Shown in pieces: positions 27,500 through 37,478 of a stretch of 64,000 nucleotides of DNA; positions within the stretch are counted from its first letter, which is position 1; every line of letters begins with the position of its first letter. The position numbers and the translations under genes are program-made. The notes beneath the pieces are model-generated. The model saw nothing but the letters and a program-made list of their open reading frames with translations. It ran no database searches and had not been told where the DNA came from. This DNA comes from Geosiphon pyriformis (taxonomy: Eukaryota > Glomeromycota > Glomeromycetes > Archaeosporales > Geosiphonaceae), in the NCBI GenBank assembly GCA_016748015.1, contig JAAOMT010000280.1:31508-95507 (forward strand). The letters run 5' to 3'.

Positions 27500-29020
27500 T
27501 CAAAGTCTCTTCCAACGACAAAAAGTTTTCCAATTCATTACAGTACCTTTTTTGTCAAGGAGTCTGTCACTAAAGGCAACTCCAAAATGCTTCAAAGAGC
27601 AAACACAACTAAGAAACAAGAATTTCCCCAAAATCTCAGACATAGAAAAATTACCAGGGTCCCTAAATGCACTAGGTAGAAAGCCTGCCAAAAACAGCTC
27701 ACAATCCAAAAAAATTCTGACCACACCAGCTAAAAAATTGTTCATAGAACTAATGAGCAGCTTAACTGGAAATTGCAACAGATTCAAAGGTGTCTATCCA
27801 AGAACCTGCAAATCCAAGAAGTGATAAAGAAACAACCGAGCAAGAATGCCCAGAGCATTTGAAAAAGATATCACTGCAGCCATCTTACTCTCAGATTGTA
27901 CCTGGTCAAAAGGCTTCAAGCCATAAAGAGAAGAATAATATAAAGTCTCATTTGGGAAGTCACAAGGCAAGCATGCCTTAGACCTGAGGTCTTTTCTAAC
28001 CAAAACGTCCTACTTGTAGCATACACCAGAAGAAACAAAACTAAACTGCATTCTGTAGCTAACAATTGGCTGCAAAACAGCAGAGACCAAATAAGAATAC
28101 TGCTTGTCTGTGATAGTCTTTTTAAGTACAACATTGACAAAGAAATGAACATCCAAATGCACCTTGGCCAAACTAGGTTTGGACAACCCCTTAGTTAACA
28201 AAAAGATTCCCAGGTATCTGTGAGCCTTGCCCTTCTTTGCTATAGAGATTGGCTGACCACTAATACTCAAAAAAACAATCTTGACACCCTGATTGATTGG
28301 AATAGCCACTGTTTTTTTATTGTTAATAGAAATATTATTGATTGAAAAATATTCACTGGCAATATTAAGAGCATACTGCATGGAAGTCTGGCAATCTCCC
28401 ACCCAAATTGTATCATCCACAAAAGCACCAGTAGCAAAAAAGAATGACATCCCATCACTATTCTCAATTCTGCCAGTTTTCGCCACAAAATTAGTATTAA
28501 TCCTGTATCCACACAAATGTTCATGCCTCTTAACCTCACACAAGAGTAGATCATAGAAGATTCTCCAGAAAAGGAGGAAGAAAACCTCACCTTGATCCAA
28601 ACTATCATGTACACAATAGCCATCTGACAGACCAAAATCCGTCATAACTTTATTAATTCTATCATTATGTATGCCTTTGAAAAAACTAATAAATTTGCTG
28701 CATATCTTAATGTATTTCAAGCTCACTTTTAAGTAATGCCACCCAACCAAGTCATATGCTTTATGCATATCTTGTAACACCAGCCAAAGTTCACAATTCT
28801 TCTCCAAAGCATCCTCAACCACTAAGCCAACAGCAAAAACTGGAGACTGTATAGACGTACCCTTTAAAACAGAGAAATTATCACCATAAAGAATACTAAA
28901 CTTGCTACAAGCAAACAAAATTTTATTAGAGAGAATCTTTCTGGCAGTCTCAATTAACGCAATAGGCCAAGTATTTGTAAAAACCTCATCCCAGTCATAA
29001 GGCTTTGGAATCATTGACAC
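27500..29020 (-). pseudogene. LINE ORF2 reverse transcriptase domain
   Basis: The main open stretch (28010-29020, 336 codons) holds LINE RT motifs: MSMIPKPYDWDE (motif with conserved Pro-Lys), LQDMHKAYDLVGW (first catalytic Asp in the AYD position), QGEVFFLLFWRIFYDLLL, and the active-site GAFVDDTIWVG with both Asp present. A further open stretch at 27500-27787 continues the thumb. The upstream ORF2 linker is at 29309-29884, separated by stops. The catalytic core looks intact, but the full ORF2 is broken. Confidence 0.82.
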
Positions 29021-29308
29021 TCATGCCCTTCTCTATAAAGTAGGCACCTTACCAACAATTATACATGTATTCAACAGCTCCAGAAGACAACCCAATACCA
29101 CATCACTACCACATTTCCACAATTCATTAGGAATGCCAGACAAGCCAGCAGCCTTGCCATTAAGAAAATCATTAACCACTGAGAGCAGCTCATCCAAACT
29201 AATATCACACATTATCCCAGAAAAAGTATCATTCTACACATAATCTAAAAATGCATATTGGCGAGTCCAGAAATCAAACATCACCATAAGTATTACCTGA
29301 TTCCTTGT

Positions 29309-29884
29309 TCATTCCATCATGACCTTATCCACTTTAGACTTCACCTCTTCAGATTCCAGAAGTAAGCCTCTATCAACCACCAAATAATCAAGTATCATCT
29401 TGCAAAAAAGCCAGTCCAAAATACTTCTAATTATGTCTTCTTTATTAGAAGTGAAACTCTCTATGCATTTTTCTATAGCTTTTCTAACAGAAGTCTCTTC
29501 TGTTAGCTTCAATTCAAACATTTTTAATTTTCTGTATTCCTTGCAAAATGAAGACAGATGCTTAAGAAGAACCCCACTATTTTTACTCAATCTAACCAAA
29601 TTAGAGAACGTGCAAGCTTTGTTTTCATTCAAAGTAAACCATTTTTTTATGAGACAGACAACTTTAAACATGTCGCCAGAGTGGATTACACCAAAAATTT
29701 TTACAACAAGCAACTCCAACCCAAAGAACTTTGAAGAATGTTTGTTCCTAGAGCAACAAAATTCACTAAACCACAGTCTGAAAAAAATCTCATCAGCAGA
29801 CTCAATCATCTCTTTTTTCAAAATTGCCCACATAGTATCCAAATCACCACTAGCTTTGGCATTAGCAAAGATGCCTTTGATCAA
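29309..29884 (-). pseudogene. LINE ORF2 linker between endonuclease and RT
   Basis: 191-codon open stretch upstream of the RT. It is rich in Lys, Glu and Leu and has no catalytic motif I can name, as expected of the endonuclease-RT linker (for example FCCSRNKHSSKFFGLELL). It belongs to the same broken ORF2. Confidence 0.6.
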
Positions 29885-30079
29885 CAGAAGCCTTGCTGAA
29901 ACACAATCCTTAAACTTATCTCACTTAAACATATCTGCATCTTTAATCTTGAACTTCCAATGATCTTTATTAGTCTGTCTGTGCAAGCTATTCAACTAAA
30001 CATTCAAAAGCCCACCCAGACCAACCAACACCATAACAGCACTATGATTTATGTCAAAAAAATCCAAAACTGACTTGAC

Positions 30080-30303
30080 TCAATGCTTGGCAACAGCAGA
30101 TGACAGACTCTTACTAACTAAAATATAATTAATAGTTTTTTCAATCCCTTTCGAGTTGTACCACATAGGAGCCAATGCCAACTGATGGCTGGCAAATGAA
30201 TTGACCAGACCAAGACCCAGGCAAAACCTGAAACTTACACTCCTCTCAGACCTATTTTCATTAAAATCACCACTCAAAACAACAAAATTGCTAGTATTAA
30301 CAG
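30080..30303 (-). pseudogene. LINE endonuclease domain, C-terminal half
   Basis: Reads FVVLSGDFNENRSERS, the GDFN motif of the exonuclease-endonuclease-phosphatase fold, then KTINYILVSKSL near the end of the domain. The usual Asp of this motif (IDYI) is Asn here. It breaks off at 30303, exactly where the Gypsy LTR starts, and continues at 40173. Confidence 0.8.
30300..30303. repeat. Target-site duplication ACAG (left copy)
   Basis: The four bases ACAG directly precede the LTR start and recur directly after the far LTR at 40173-40176. Joining the flanks through one copy restores the LINE endonuclease reading frame. Confidence 0.85.
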
Positions 30304-31283
30304 TATTACTGGAGGTTTTTGGTCTTTTTTTTTAAATGTTGTTGATGCCTGTTTGCTGTAAATTTATGTTTTCTGGATGTGGTTGAACCTCCAGTAACTG
30401 AATTTATCTTCAAATTATCTCCTATAATTTGAACTGCTGGGCTTATAAGTAGAATGACCAATTTTTTGCCAGTTACTTTATGTAGTTATATTGTAGTAAA
30501 TGTCAACTCTTTCCTAGGAATTGCTTGTTTGGAAGCTCACTAAAAATGTGTAATTACTTTGCTGTGAAAGTCAACTCTTCTACAGGAATCTTGTCTATAG
30601 GCTACCCTAATGACTGTAATCAGAAAATAAAAGAAAAACAAAAGAAATGTAAAAAAAATAGAATTCTGTCAAGGGAAACGTTTTTTATCCAGGCCTGGAG
30701 TCACTAACAGTTTACTGAAATTGGTAGCTAATCAATTTCGAAATGTTAGTTGGGTTTTTGGGGATTTTCCAAGTACAATAATTAAAGAATTTGGTTTTTT
30801 GAATTATTTGATATTTATTTCTTTTTGTGTGTGTAGGAATTGTTTTAAGAGATAAATCTAAAGTAAAATATATTTTCTCGAAGAGAGAAGCTCTTCTTTT
30901 ATACAACTTGTTGTAACACTATTCTATGAACTTGAACTTTGCTATTTTCTATAATTTTGCTAAACTAAAAATACATTTTGGTAAACTACAAGTTATTTCT
31001 GTGAACTATATTTTGGCAAACTATCAATTATTTTGGCAAATTTCTTACAAATTTTGGCAAACTTTTTGAATGTTACATAGTTCGGGGTATTGTATAATTG
31101 ATTATCACAATTAGGTTACATTTGTGTTATGTATAAATTGGATTATTAATTAAATGATAATTTCGGATATATTTTGCTAATGTAATAAGTGATAATTTGA
31201 AATGATAATATATGCTAATTTAATGATAAGATTTATAAGGGTAATTTCATGCTAAACAATATCTCTAATTTTGTTTGGTAACA
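30304..31283 (-). repeat. Gypsy 3' LTR
   Basis: 980 bp. It ends TGGTAACA; the other LTR starts TGTTACCA, so the ancestral LTR had an 8-bp inverted terminal repeat beginning TG and ending CA. Here the start has become TATTACTG. It aligns with 39193-40172 without gaps, at a constant offset of 8889, with about 26 differences by eye. Confidence 0.92.
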
Positions 31284-31971
31284 TAACCTCCTCCTCAAGA
31301 CTGAGCTCCATCGAAGTCCAAGTACTGTCTGTAATTTCCAGATAATAATCCAAAATTATTGAAGAAATTTGGTCTGAAAATTGTTGAAATTTCAGTTCTG
31401 TGAGCTTTCCGATGTATTGAATCTTCAAAGGTTGTAAAATTGGGTTTTGTAGGATGTTTTCACAGGTGTGAAATAAGTCATAAAATCTAAGAGCAGCTCT
31501 TAATTTATAGTGACTGTTTGTAGATCCAGCTGTTGTTTTGAATTCATTGTGAAGTTGTTTTTGAATAGCTTCTTTTGTGAGATTTACTGCTGTAAGCTCC
31601 TGTTTTTGTTCATGAAGTGTTTTTCTAATGTAGAAATATCTATATATTGGAGTATAGTCGTGGTTTTCTTTATTAAGACACAGTTGAAGTTTTTGTTGAA
31701 TAGTAGCATTTGGTGGAATACTAATAGGAGTAAACATTAAATTTTCTCTTAAAGCAAGCTTTAAAAGTTCTGGCAGGTGAATTCCAGAATAATTTCTTGT
31801 GTTCTTCTTATATGGGTGATATTTTCGTGAATTTGGGGCTAAATTTGTGATTATTTCTGTTTGGGTATAATTAATGTGGTTTCCAGTAACAGTAATAGAT
31901 AATTTGGGTATTGTTTTTAAAGCTAATATTAATTTTTGGGATAATTGTTGAATGTTTTGAGGAATAGTCAT
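31252..31971 (-). CDS. Extra intact ORF downstream of integrase in Gypsy element
   Basis: Unbroken 239-codon ORF that starts at ATG 31971, lies after the integrase C-terminus and ends inside the LTR (stop at 31252-31254, within 30304-31283). I do not recognise it. Features seen: Gln/Asn-rich N-terminus (IPQNIQQLSQKLILALK), a basic centre (NSRKYHPYKKNTRNYSGIHL), YRYFYIRKTLHEQKQELTAVNLT, and an acidic-hydrophobic end. There is no membrane segment, zinc motif or catalytic signature. In this position some retroelements encode env-like or accessory proteins, but there is no signal peptide or fusion helix here, so an env-like role is not supported. It is the longest undamaged ORF in an otherwise broken element. 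Confidence 0.6.
   Translation of the reverse strand: MTIPQNIQQLSQKLILALKTIPKLSITVTGNHINYTQTEIITNLAPNSRKYHPYKKNTRNYSGIHLPELLKLALRENLMFTPISIPPNATIQQKLQLCLNKENHDYTPIYRYFYIRKTLHEQKQELTAVNLTKEAIQKQLHNEFKTTAGSTNSHYKLRAALRFYDLFHTCENILQNPILQPLKIQYIGKLTELKFQQFSDQISSIILDYYLEITDSTWTSMELSLEEEVMLPNKIRDIV
31284..31297 (-). other. Polypurine tract of the Gypsy element
   Basis: On the minus strand the 14 bases before the 3' LTR read GAGGAGGAGGTTA, a purine-rich primer site for plus-strand synthesis in the expected position. It confirms the element orientation. Confidence 0.7.
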
Positions 31972-32093
31972 TATAAGAAATTTGAAAATAAAAGAAAATT
32001 ATTTTTGGTGTATGAGTTTTTATGTTATTTTTGTTTTGTTTTTGTGAGATTGTTTCTAAATTATAAGAAGATAACTATAATAATAAATTTAAT

Positions 32094-33187
32094 TTAAGTG
32101 TTCAAGTTGGGAGGTTGTTCAATAACAACTATTGGTTCTAAATTCTGGAGAATATCTTCGGGATTGATTAAAGGGAAATGTGTGCCAATTTGTGGAATTA
32201 ATGATTCAGGATTGTTTCTGGAATTATAGTGTTTCAAACAATCTCTATGTGCAACTTTTGCTAGGATTTTGTCATCAAATCTTAGGTTGTATGATCTGTT
32301 GTCTAGAATTTCATGAATAAAAAATGGTCCATCCCATTTATTTTCAAATTTTCCACTCTATTGTTTTTCAGCTTTAGTTTTGTGTAAGAGAACTTTATTT
32401 CCAACTTTAAATTCGTTGATAATAAGTGGTAATTTGTTGTCATGTTTTTCTTTTTGTTGAGCTTAAGAATGTTCAATATGAGTTGCTGCTATTTGTTGTT
32501 TTCCTTCCAATGTGCTAAGCAGAGTGTAGGCTTTTTATTGTAGTGTTTCCTGGAAATTGTTTTTATCAATTGGTTGTGCTGGGTATGTTTCCACTGTGAA
32601 ACTAATTGGTAATGTTGCTGTCCTTCCATAAGTTAAATCAAATGGAATGTGTTTTGTGGTATCTTGTTTTAGTGTTCTATATGCTAGTAATACTGATAGA
32701 ATAAAGATATCCCACTCTTGCTTAAAATCAGTTGAGACTTTGGCTAATGACTCACACAATGTTCTGTTAAATGTTCTACAAGTCCATTTGTTTGTGGATG
32801 GTAGGGTGAAGACAGAGGTCTTTTGACATTGAATCATTCGCAAATTTCTTGTATTAGGTTGTTCACAAAGTGTGTTTCTTGATCAGATAAAAGTTCTATT
32901 GGGCATCTATGTTTACAAATAATGTTTTTATAGATGAAGTTTGCTACTGATTTCGCATCTGCTCATTGAATGGCTCTGGCTTTAGGCCATTTGGTGAAAT
33001 AGTCTACAGCTACTGCAATATAACGGTTTCCTTGGTTTGTAATAGAGAGTAGTCTGACTAAATTGATACCAACTTGGTCAAAAGGCTGTCCAACTTTGAT
33101 TGGGTTTAATGGTTCAGTAGGGTGTGTTCCTCCTCTTTTTTGACAACTATCACAAGATTCAACATATTCGTGAATGTCTTTTCTCAT
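32094..33187 (-). pseudogene. Gypsy integrase
   Basis: The open part 32963-33187 has the end of the zinc-binding region (YVESCDSCQKRGG) and the start of the catalytic core, QVGINLVRLL..GNRYIAVAVDYFTKWPKA. The first catalytic residue is normally Asp (GIDLV) and reads Asn here. Part 32535-32843 continues with FNRTLCESLAK and LLAYRTLKQDTTKHIPFDLTYG. Frame 32094-32350 holds a C-terminal segment (WDGPFFIHEILDNRSYNLRF) like the small barrel domain after Gypsy integrases. Several stops interrupt it. Integrase joins cDNA to host DNA. Confidence 0.82.
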
Positions 33188-33670
33188 TCGAGGCCAAAAG
33201 TAGTATTCTAGTGTTCTTTAAGTGGTGCTGTTTTTTCCGAAGTGTGTTGATAAAGGATCTGAGTGCATGTTGTATAATATAGTCTCTTTTTCTTGTTTTT
33301 GTATTAATCTGAGTAATTTGTCTGGGTTTTTAAAATTTCAATGATAAATAATGTTGTTGTGTAGAAAATATTGTTTGGTTTGTTGTTGTAGTTAATGTTT
33401 TTCATCTGGAGACCAATCTGTTGGGATTGTTAATGTTTCCAAATATTGTTTGAGATTGTTGTAGTTTTCCGAATTCATTGTTTGTTGGCTGTTTTGGTTG
33501 ATTAAGTTGAGTGTTGGTTTTTGTGTTTTCTAATCTTGTCTCATTCTGAAGAGACAGTCAACATTGGTGTGGAGTTTTCCTGATTTGTGATGTACTATGT
33601 ATCAATAGTTTGCTAGAAATCTTGTCCATCGGGTTTGTTTTGTGTTCAGCTAAGTATTTTTGTTCTGAAG

Positions 33671-34800
33671 CTATTTGAGTTCAATATTATCAGTAATAAT
33701 ATTGAATTCCTTTGGCCGAAGATAAAGGTTGAAATGATGTAGGGCCCAAATTACAGTTGCTGTTTCCAATTCAGTGGCAGGATAATTTTTTTCAGCTGGT
33801 TTTAATGTTCTGCTAGCATAAGCAATTACTCGCTCATTTCTATTGTCATCCAATTGTGATAGGATAGCACCAAAGGCAGTATAAGAGGCATCTGTTGCTA
33901 ATCAGAATTGGTTGCCAAAATCTGGGTAGGCAAGAATTAGAGCTGTCGTTAGTTTTTCTTTGAGGATTTTAAATGCATTTCGGCATTCAGCAGTCCATTT
34001 GTATTTGACATTTTTGGTGGTAAGCTGGTTGAGAGGTTTTGCAATTTCTGAGAATCCTTTGATAAACTTCTGATAGTAGGAGGCTAACCCTATGAATCCT
34101 CTTAGTTCTGTAGTGTTTCGAGAAATTTTGAAGTTTTTAACAACACTGATTTTTCCAAGATCTGGTTTGATTCCATCTTTACTAACAATATGACCAAGGA
34201 AGGCCAAGCTTGTTTTTTCAAAGTAGCATTTTTTGATGTTGAGTTTTAGTTCTGCTTTTTATAATTGTTAAAAAACTTCTCGCAGATGTTTTAAGTGTAA
34301 TTTGAACGATGGAGAATAAACATCAGTATTGTCAAGATAAACAACTACTGATTTCCAAAGGAGTCCTTGGTACACAACATCCATTAATCTCTGAAACATT
34401 GCTGGTGTATTGCATAATCCGAAAGGCATTACATTAAACTTGTAATTTTTGTCTTGGGTGGTGAATGCTGTTTTGGGGCAATCTTTGGGATCCATAGCAA
34501 CTTGCCAGTAACAGCTTTCTAAATCTAGTGTTGAAAAGTATTTGGATTTTCCAAGGGCATCTAACATGTCATCAATTCGGGAAAGGAGATAGGCATCTCC
34601 AATTGTAACACTGTTAAGTTGTCAATAGTCAACACAAAATTGTATCTTTCCATTTTTCTTTTTAACTAGCACTACAAGTGAAGCCCAAGGACTCATGAAG
34701 GGTTGGATGAACTCGTTTTTAAGCATTTGTTGTACTTCTTCTCAGATGAATTGGTGGCTTTTTGGAGCAACTCGGTAGGCTTGTTGTCACTTTGGTTTGG
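33671..34800 (-). pseudogene. Gypsy reverse transcriptase and RNase H
   Basis: RT core at 34268-34567: KYFSTLDLESCYWQVAMD (first Asp), TAFTTQDKNYKFNVMPFGL, NTPAMFQRLMD, and the active site VVYLDNTDVYS, in which the second Asp of YLDD is Asn (codon at 34328-34330, explainable by one G-to-A change). The connection region at 33902-34207 reads FLGHIVSKDGIKPD and LRGFIGLASYYQKFI. RNase H at 33671-33853 reads VIAYASRTLKPAEKNYPATELE and ends FNIITDN where family members have TDH. RT copies the element RNA into DNA; this one should be inactive. Confidence 0.88.
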
Positions 34801-34822
34801 CATCTCTTGTGTAGATTTAATG

Positions 34823-35200
34823 TTAAACCAAATTGGTTCTTCTTAAGTCATTGTTGTTTTTGGCAAAAATATCAGCAAATTCTGCAATTAGCTCTTTGAG
34901 CTGGTTTTGTTGTTGTGGTTTAAGTTGTCCCATGTTGATTCGAGATAATTTTTCTATGACAACATGGTAATTTTCAGAGCTGGGGTTTGGGTTGATTTTT
35001 GGTAGTGAATGTTCAATAATTTCAGAGAAATCGGAGACTGTTTGGGGTAATTCTTGTTGAAATATATTACTGTAAATAACTCCAATTTCTAAATTATTTA
35101 ATAAAACTATGGGGTAATTGTTGGGATTGTAAAAAGTAACTTGGACTTTCTTTGTTCCTTCTGGAATATAAATGTTTAGGATCGAAATATTATGTTTCAA
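34823..35200 (-). pseudogene. Gypsy linker between dUTPase and RT
   Basis: 125-codon open stretch just upstream of RT. It contains QLKPQQQNQLKELIAEFADIF near its end, the short acidic helix seen just before RT in many Gypsy polyproteins, and YNPNNYPIVLLNNLEIGVIY, which resembles the last strand of a retropepsin- or dUTPase-like barrel. No catalytic residues were identified. Confidence 0.6.
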
Positions 35201-35317
35201 GCAGACTTGTTCATTGGACTCAAAAATTTGTTGTGTGGTTGTTGGCTTTGGACAGATGTAGATTTCTGGATGTTTTCCAAAGGGTGAGATGGTAATTGGT
35301 TGTGGAAGTCTGAGAAT

Positions 35318-35632
35318 CTAGTGGGATTCATTCTGTGTGTTAAGAGCTATATTAACTGGAACTGTGAATCGTCCAGTTGAACCAAAACCTTGGGTTTTTC
35401 TATCACTTTTTCCTAATTGTTCTCTTTGATTGACTAGTTGCAAACCCGAAATGTTGATTAGGGGTAGGTAAATAGCTTGGGCAATTTTTTCAGCATGTTT
35501 GATCTTGAATGGTTTGTCAGTTTTATTTTGAAGCATTACTGTAATGTCTCCAGTATATCTAGCATCGATTATTCCTTCTCTAATATTGATTCCTTTACTT
35601 GCCAGAGAGAACCAGAAGGCAATTTGAACCAT
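35318..35632 (-). pseudogene. dUTPase domain within Gypsy polyprotein
   Basis: 104-codon open stretch with dUTPase motifs in order: SLASKGINIREGIIDARYTGDI (motif 3, where dUTPases have GVIDxxYxG), KIKHAEKIAQAIYLPL (motif 4, normally GxRIAQ), and DRKTQGFGSTGRF (the Gly-rich, phosphate-binding motif 5). dUTPase hydrolyses dUTP to dUMP and keeps uracil out of new DNA. It sits between the protease/Cys-rich region and RT. Neighbouring frames to 35798 carry its N-terminal part. Activity is uncertain because of stops around it, but the motifs remain recognisable. Confidence 0.72.
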
Positions 35633-35797
35633 TGCTCCTGGCGGAATTTCGAGTGCAATTTTGAAGTTGATTTTTGTAAAAGATTTGGGTTTGAGAACAA
35701 GAGTATCTTTGTCTGGATATCTTAGGTCATATCCAGCATCAATTTTGTGTGCTTTTTTGGGTTTTATTCTTTGTCCGTTGTTGTTGAAGTATTTGAG

Positions 35798-36681
35798 TTA
35801 TAAGGCAGGCTGATTTTTGATAAGGTAGATGGGTGTTGTTTCAATTTCTTCTGTTGCTTCAGGTTCTCCAAATTCAATTTCTTTCTCATCACTTTCACTG
35901 GACAAGGGAATACTAAGAGTGTAGCATTCAGGACACCATTGTTTATCACAAGGCATAATGCATTTTTTACATAGCCTAATGTTCATTTGTTCTGATTGTT
36001 GAATTTGAGCTTCTTGGGTTGGGTAGGTGTGACTTGCAATTTGGTGGTAGACTTCTACTTCATCTTCGTAATCGAATCCAGCTAATTCCATGGTGTATTC
36101 AATGTATTCTGCTTTCTTCATTTGACGGACATCTTCTTTGGTAGCTCTATTAATTAATGCCATTGCTAAGTTGAAAATCATCTTGGCATCATGGAGGTAG
36201 TAATAAAGTTTGTTGAGAGCACTATTATATGCCACATTAAAAAGTGTTCCTCTTTTTACTTTTTTGAAATTGATAAAGCATATTGGCAGATCTGATTGCA
36301 GACTCCTCCTCTCATTGCTACATTAATCCAATTGCATTCTTCTGGTAACATATCTTCACAAGTCAAACAAGGGATGTTGTCCCATTTTCCACTTTTTTTT
36401 ATTAGATGGCCCCATCGTTCTCTGTGGCAAGCCTTGCAGTAATAACAAGTATGATTTTTATATTTTTCTTCAGGTGAAATGCAGGCTCCCATTGATGAGA
36501 GTTTTTTGTGGCAATCCTTGCATTTAAGTAGAATGTAAGGGTGTTGTTTTCGTGGTTCTGGTTTTGAATAGGGGACATTCCATCTGGTTGTCACTGGTTT
36601 TTTTGTTTCAAAAGAATTATTTGTTGAAAAGTACTGTTGTTCAGTTTCATCAGCCCAATTGGAGGTTGATTCAAGTGCCAT
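35798..36681 (-). pseudogene. Cys-rich accessory domain of Gypsy polyprotein
   Basis: Two open stretches, 36256-36681 and 35798-36235. The first contains paired cysteines: CKDCHKKLSSMGACIS, CYYCKACHRERWGH and IPCLTCEDM, plus GGVCNQICQYAL, so several C-x2-C pairs that could bind two or more zinc ions. The second has CKKCIMPCDKQWCPECY, another cluster, and ends in an acidic stretch. It lies between protease and dUTPase. I know of no standard Gypsy domain here; a zinc-binding or nucleic-acid-binding role is inference. Confidence 0.6.
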
Positions 36682-36822
36682 AAATGTTTCAATGATGGGT
36701 TTTTCCTCTTCCAGTTCAAATTCAAAAGCCAGAGCTTTCTCAGAGCATTTGTTAAATGTACTACAAGTAGCAGGTACTCAGGTATGTTGTTCTTGATAGG
36801 AGAGTTGTAATTCTTGGGTTTC

Positions 36823-37341
36823 TCAGTCTAATTTTACATTGGCTTTTTGGAGCCAATCATTTCTGACAAGGGCTTGATACTGGGGTGCATCCATTACAAA
36901 AACTTTGACTGGAATAGTGATTTCATCAAGAGTAAATAGAAAATTGTCAATTTCTCCTACTGGGGTCTTTTTCATGCCATCGGCAGTTACAATTACTGTT
37001 TGAACTGGTTGGTTGACATTTCTTTTCAACTGTTGCATTAACTGGTAGGTGATAATGCTTCCAGTAGATCCACTGTCTAGGATCAAGTGAATTGTCTTTC
37101 CTTCAATTTTTGCTTCAGTGTACATAGCCATGATTGCTTTTTGTTTGTTGGCGGCTGCATTGCTAAGCAGGAATGGTGACTCATTTGCTTTGAACTCAAA
37201 AGAGAATATATCTAAAAGATTGGTGTTTTTAGCAATTCTGGCTGGTGGAATTGTGATGAGAGTATAGGAAGAGTTTTGTTGTTGTGCTGCAGCTCTACCT
37301 TCCAAATGTGCAGTATGGTAAAAATTCTGTTCTTTTGGCAT
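36823..37341 (-). pseudogene. Gypsy aspartic protease
   Basis: 172-codon stretch with the retropepsin active site in IHLILDSGSTGSIITYQLM (the DSG triad) and a downstream flap/strand region TVIVTADGMKKTPVGEIDNFLF, then VMDAPQYQALVRNDWLQKANV where active elements have the ILGxDWL motif (Gly now Arg and Asp near it retained). The protease cleaves the Gag-Pol polyprotein. The active-site Asp is intact. Confidence 0.82.
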
Positions 37342-37478
37342 TGTTAGATAACTGGGTTGAGTGTGATAGTGGTTGGGTCTTGGTTAAGTGGAATTTTGGG
37401 AAACCAATTGGTTGTTCAAACTGATTCTATTGTTGTTTACTTGGTATTGGTTTTGTGGTATGAATTGATTTTGTGTAA

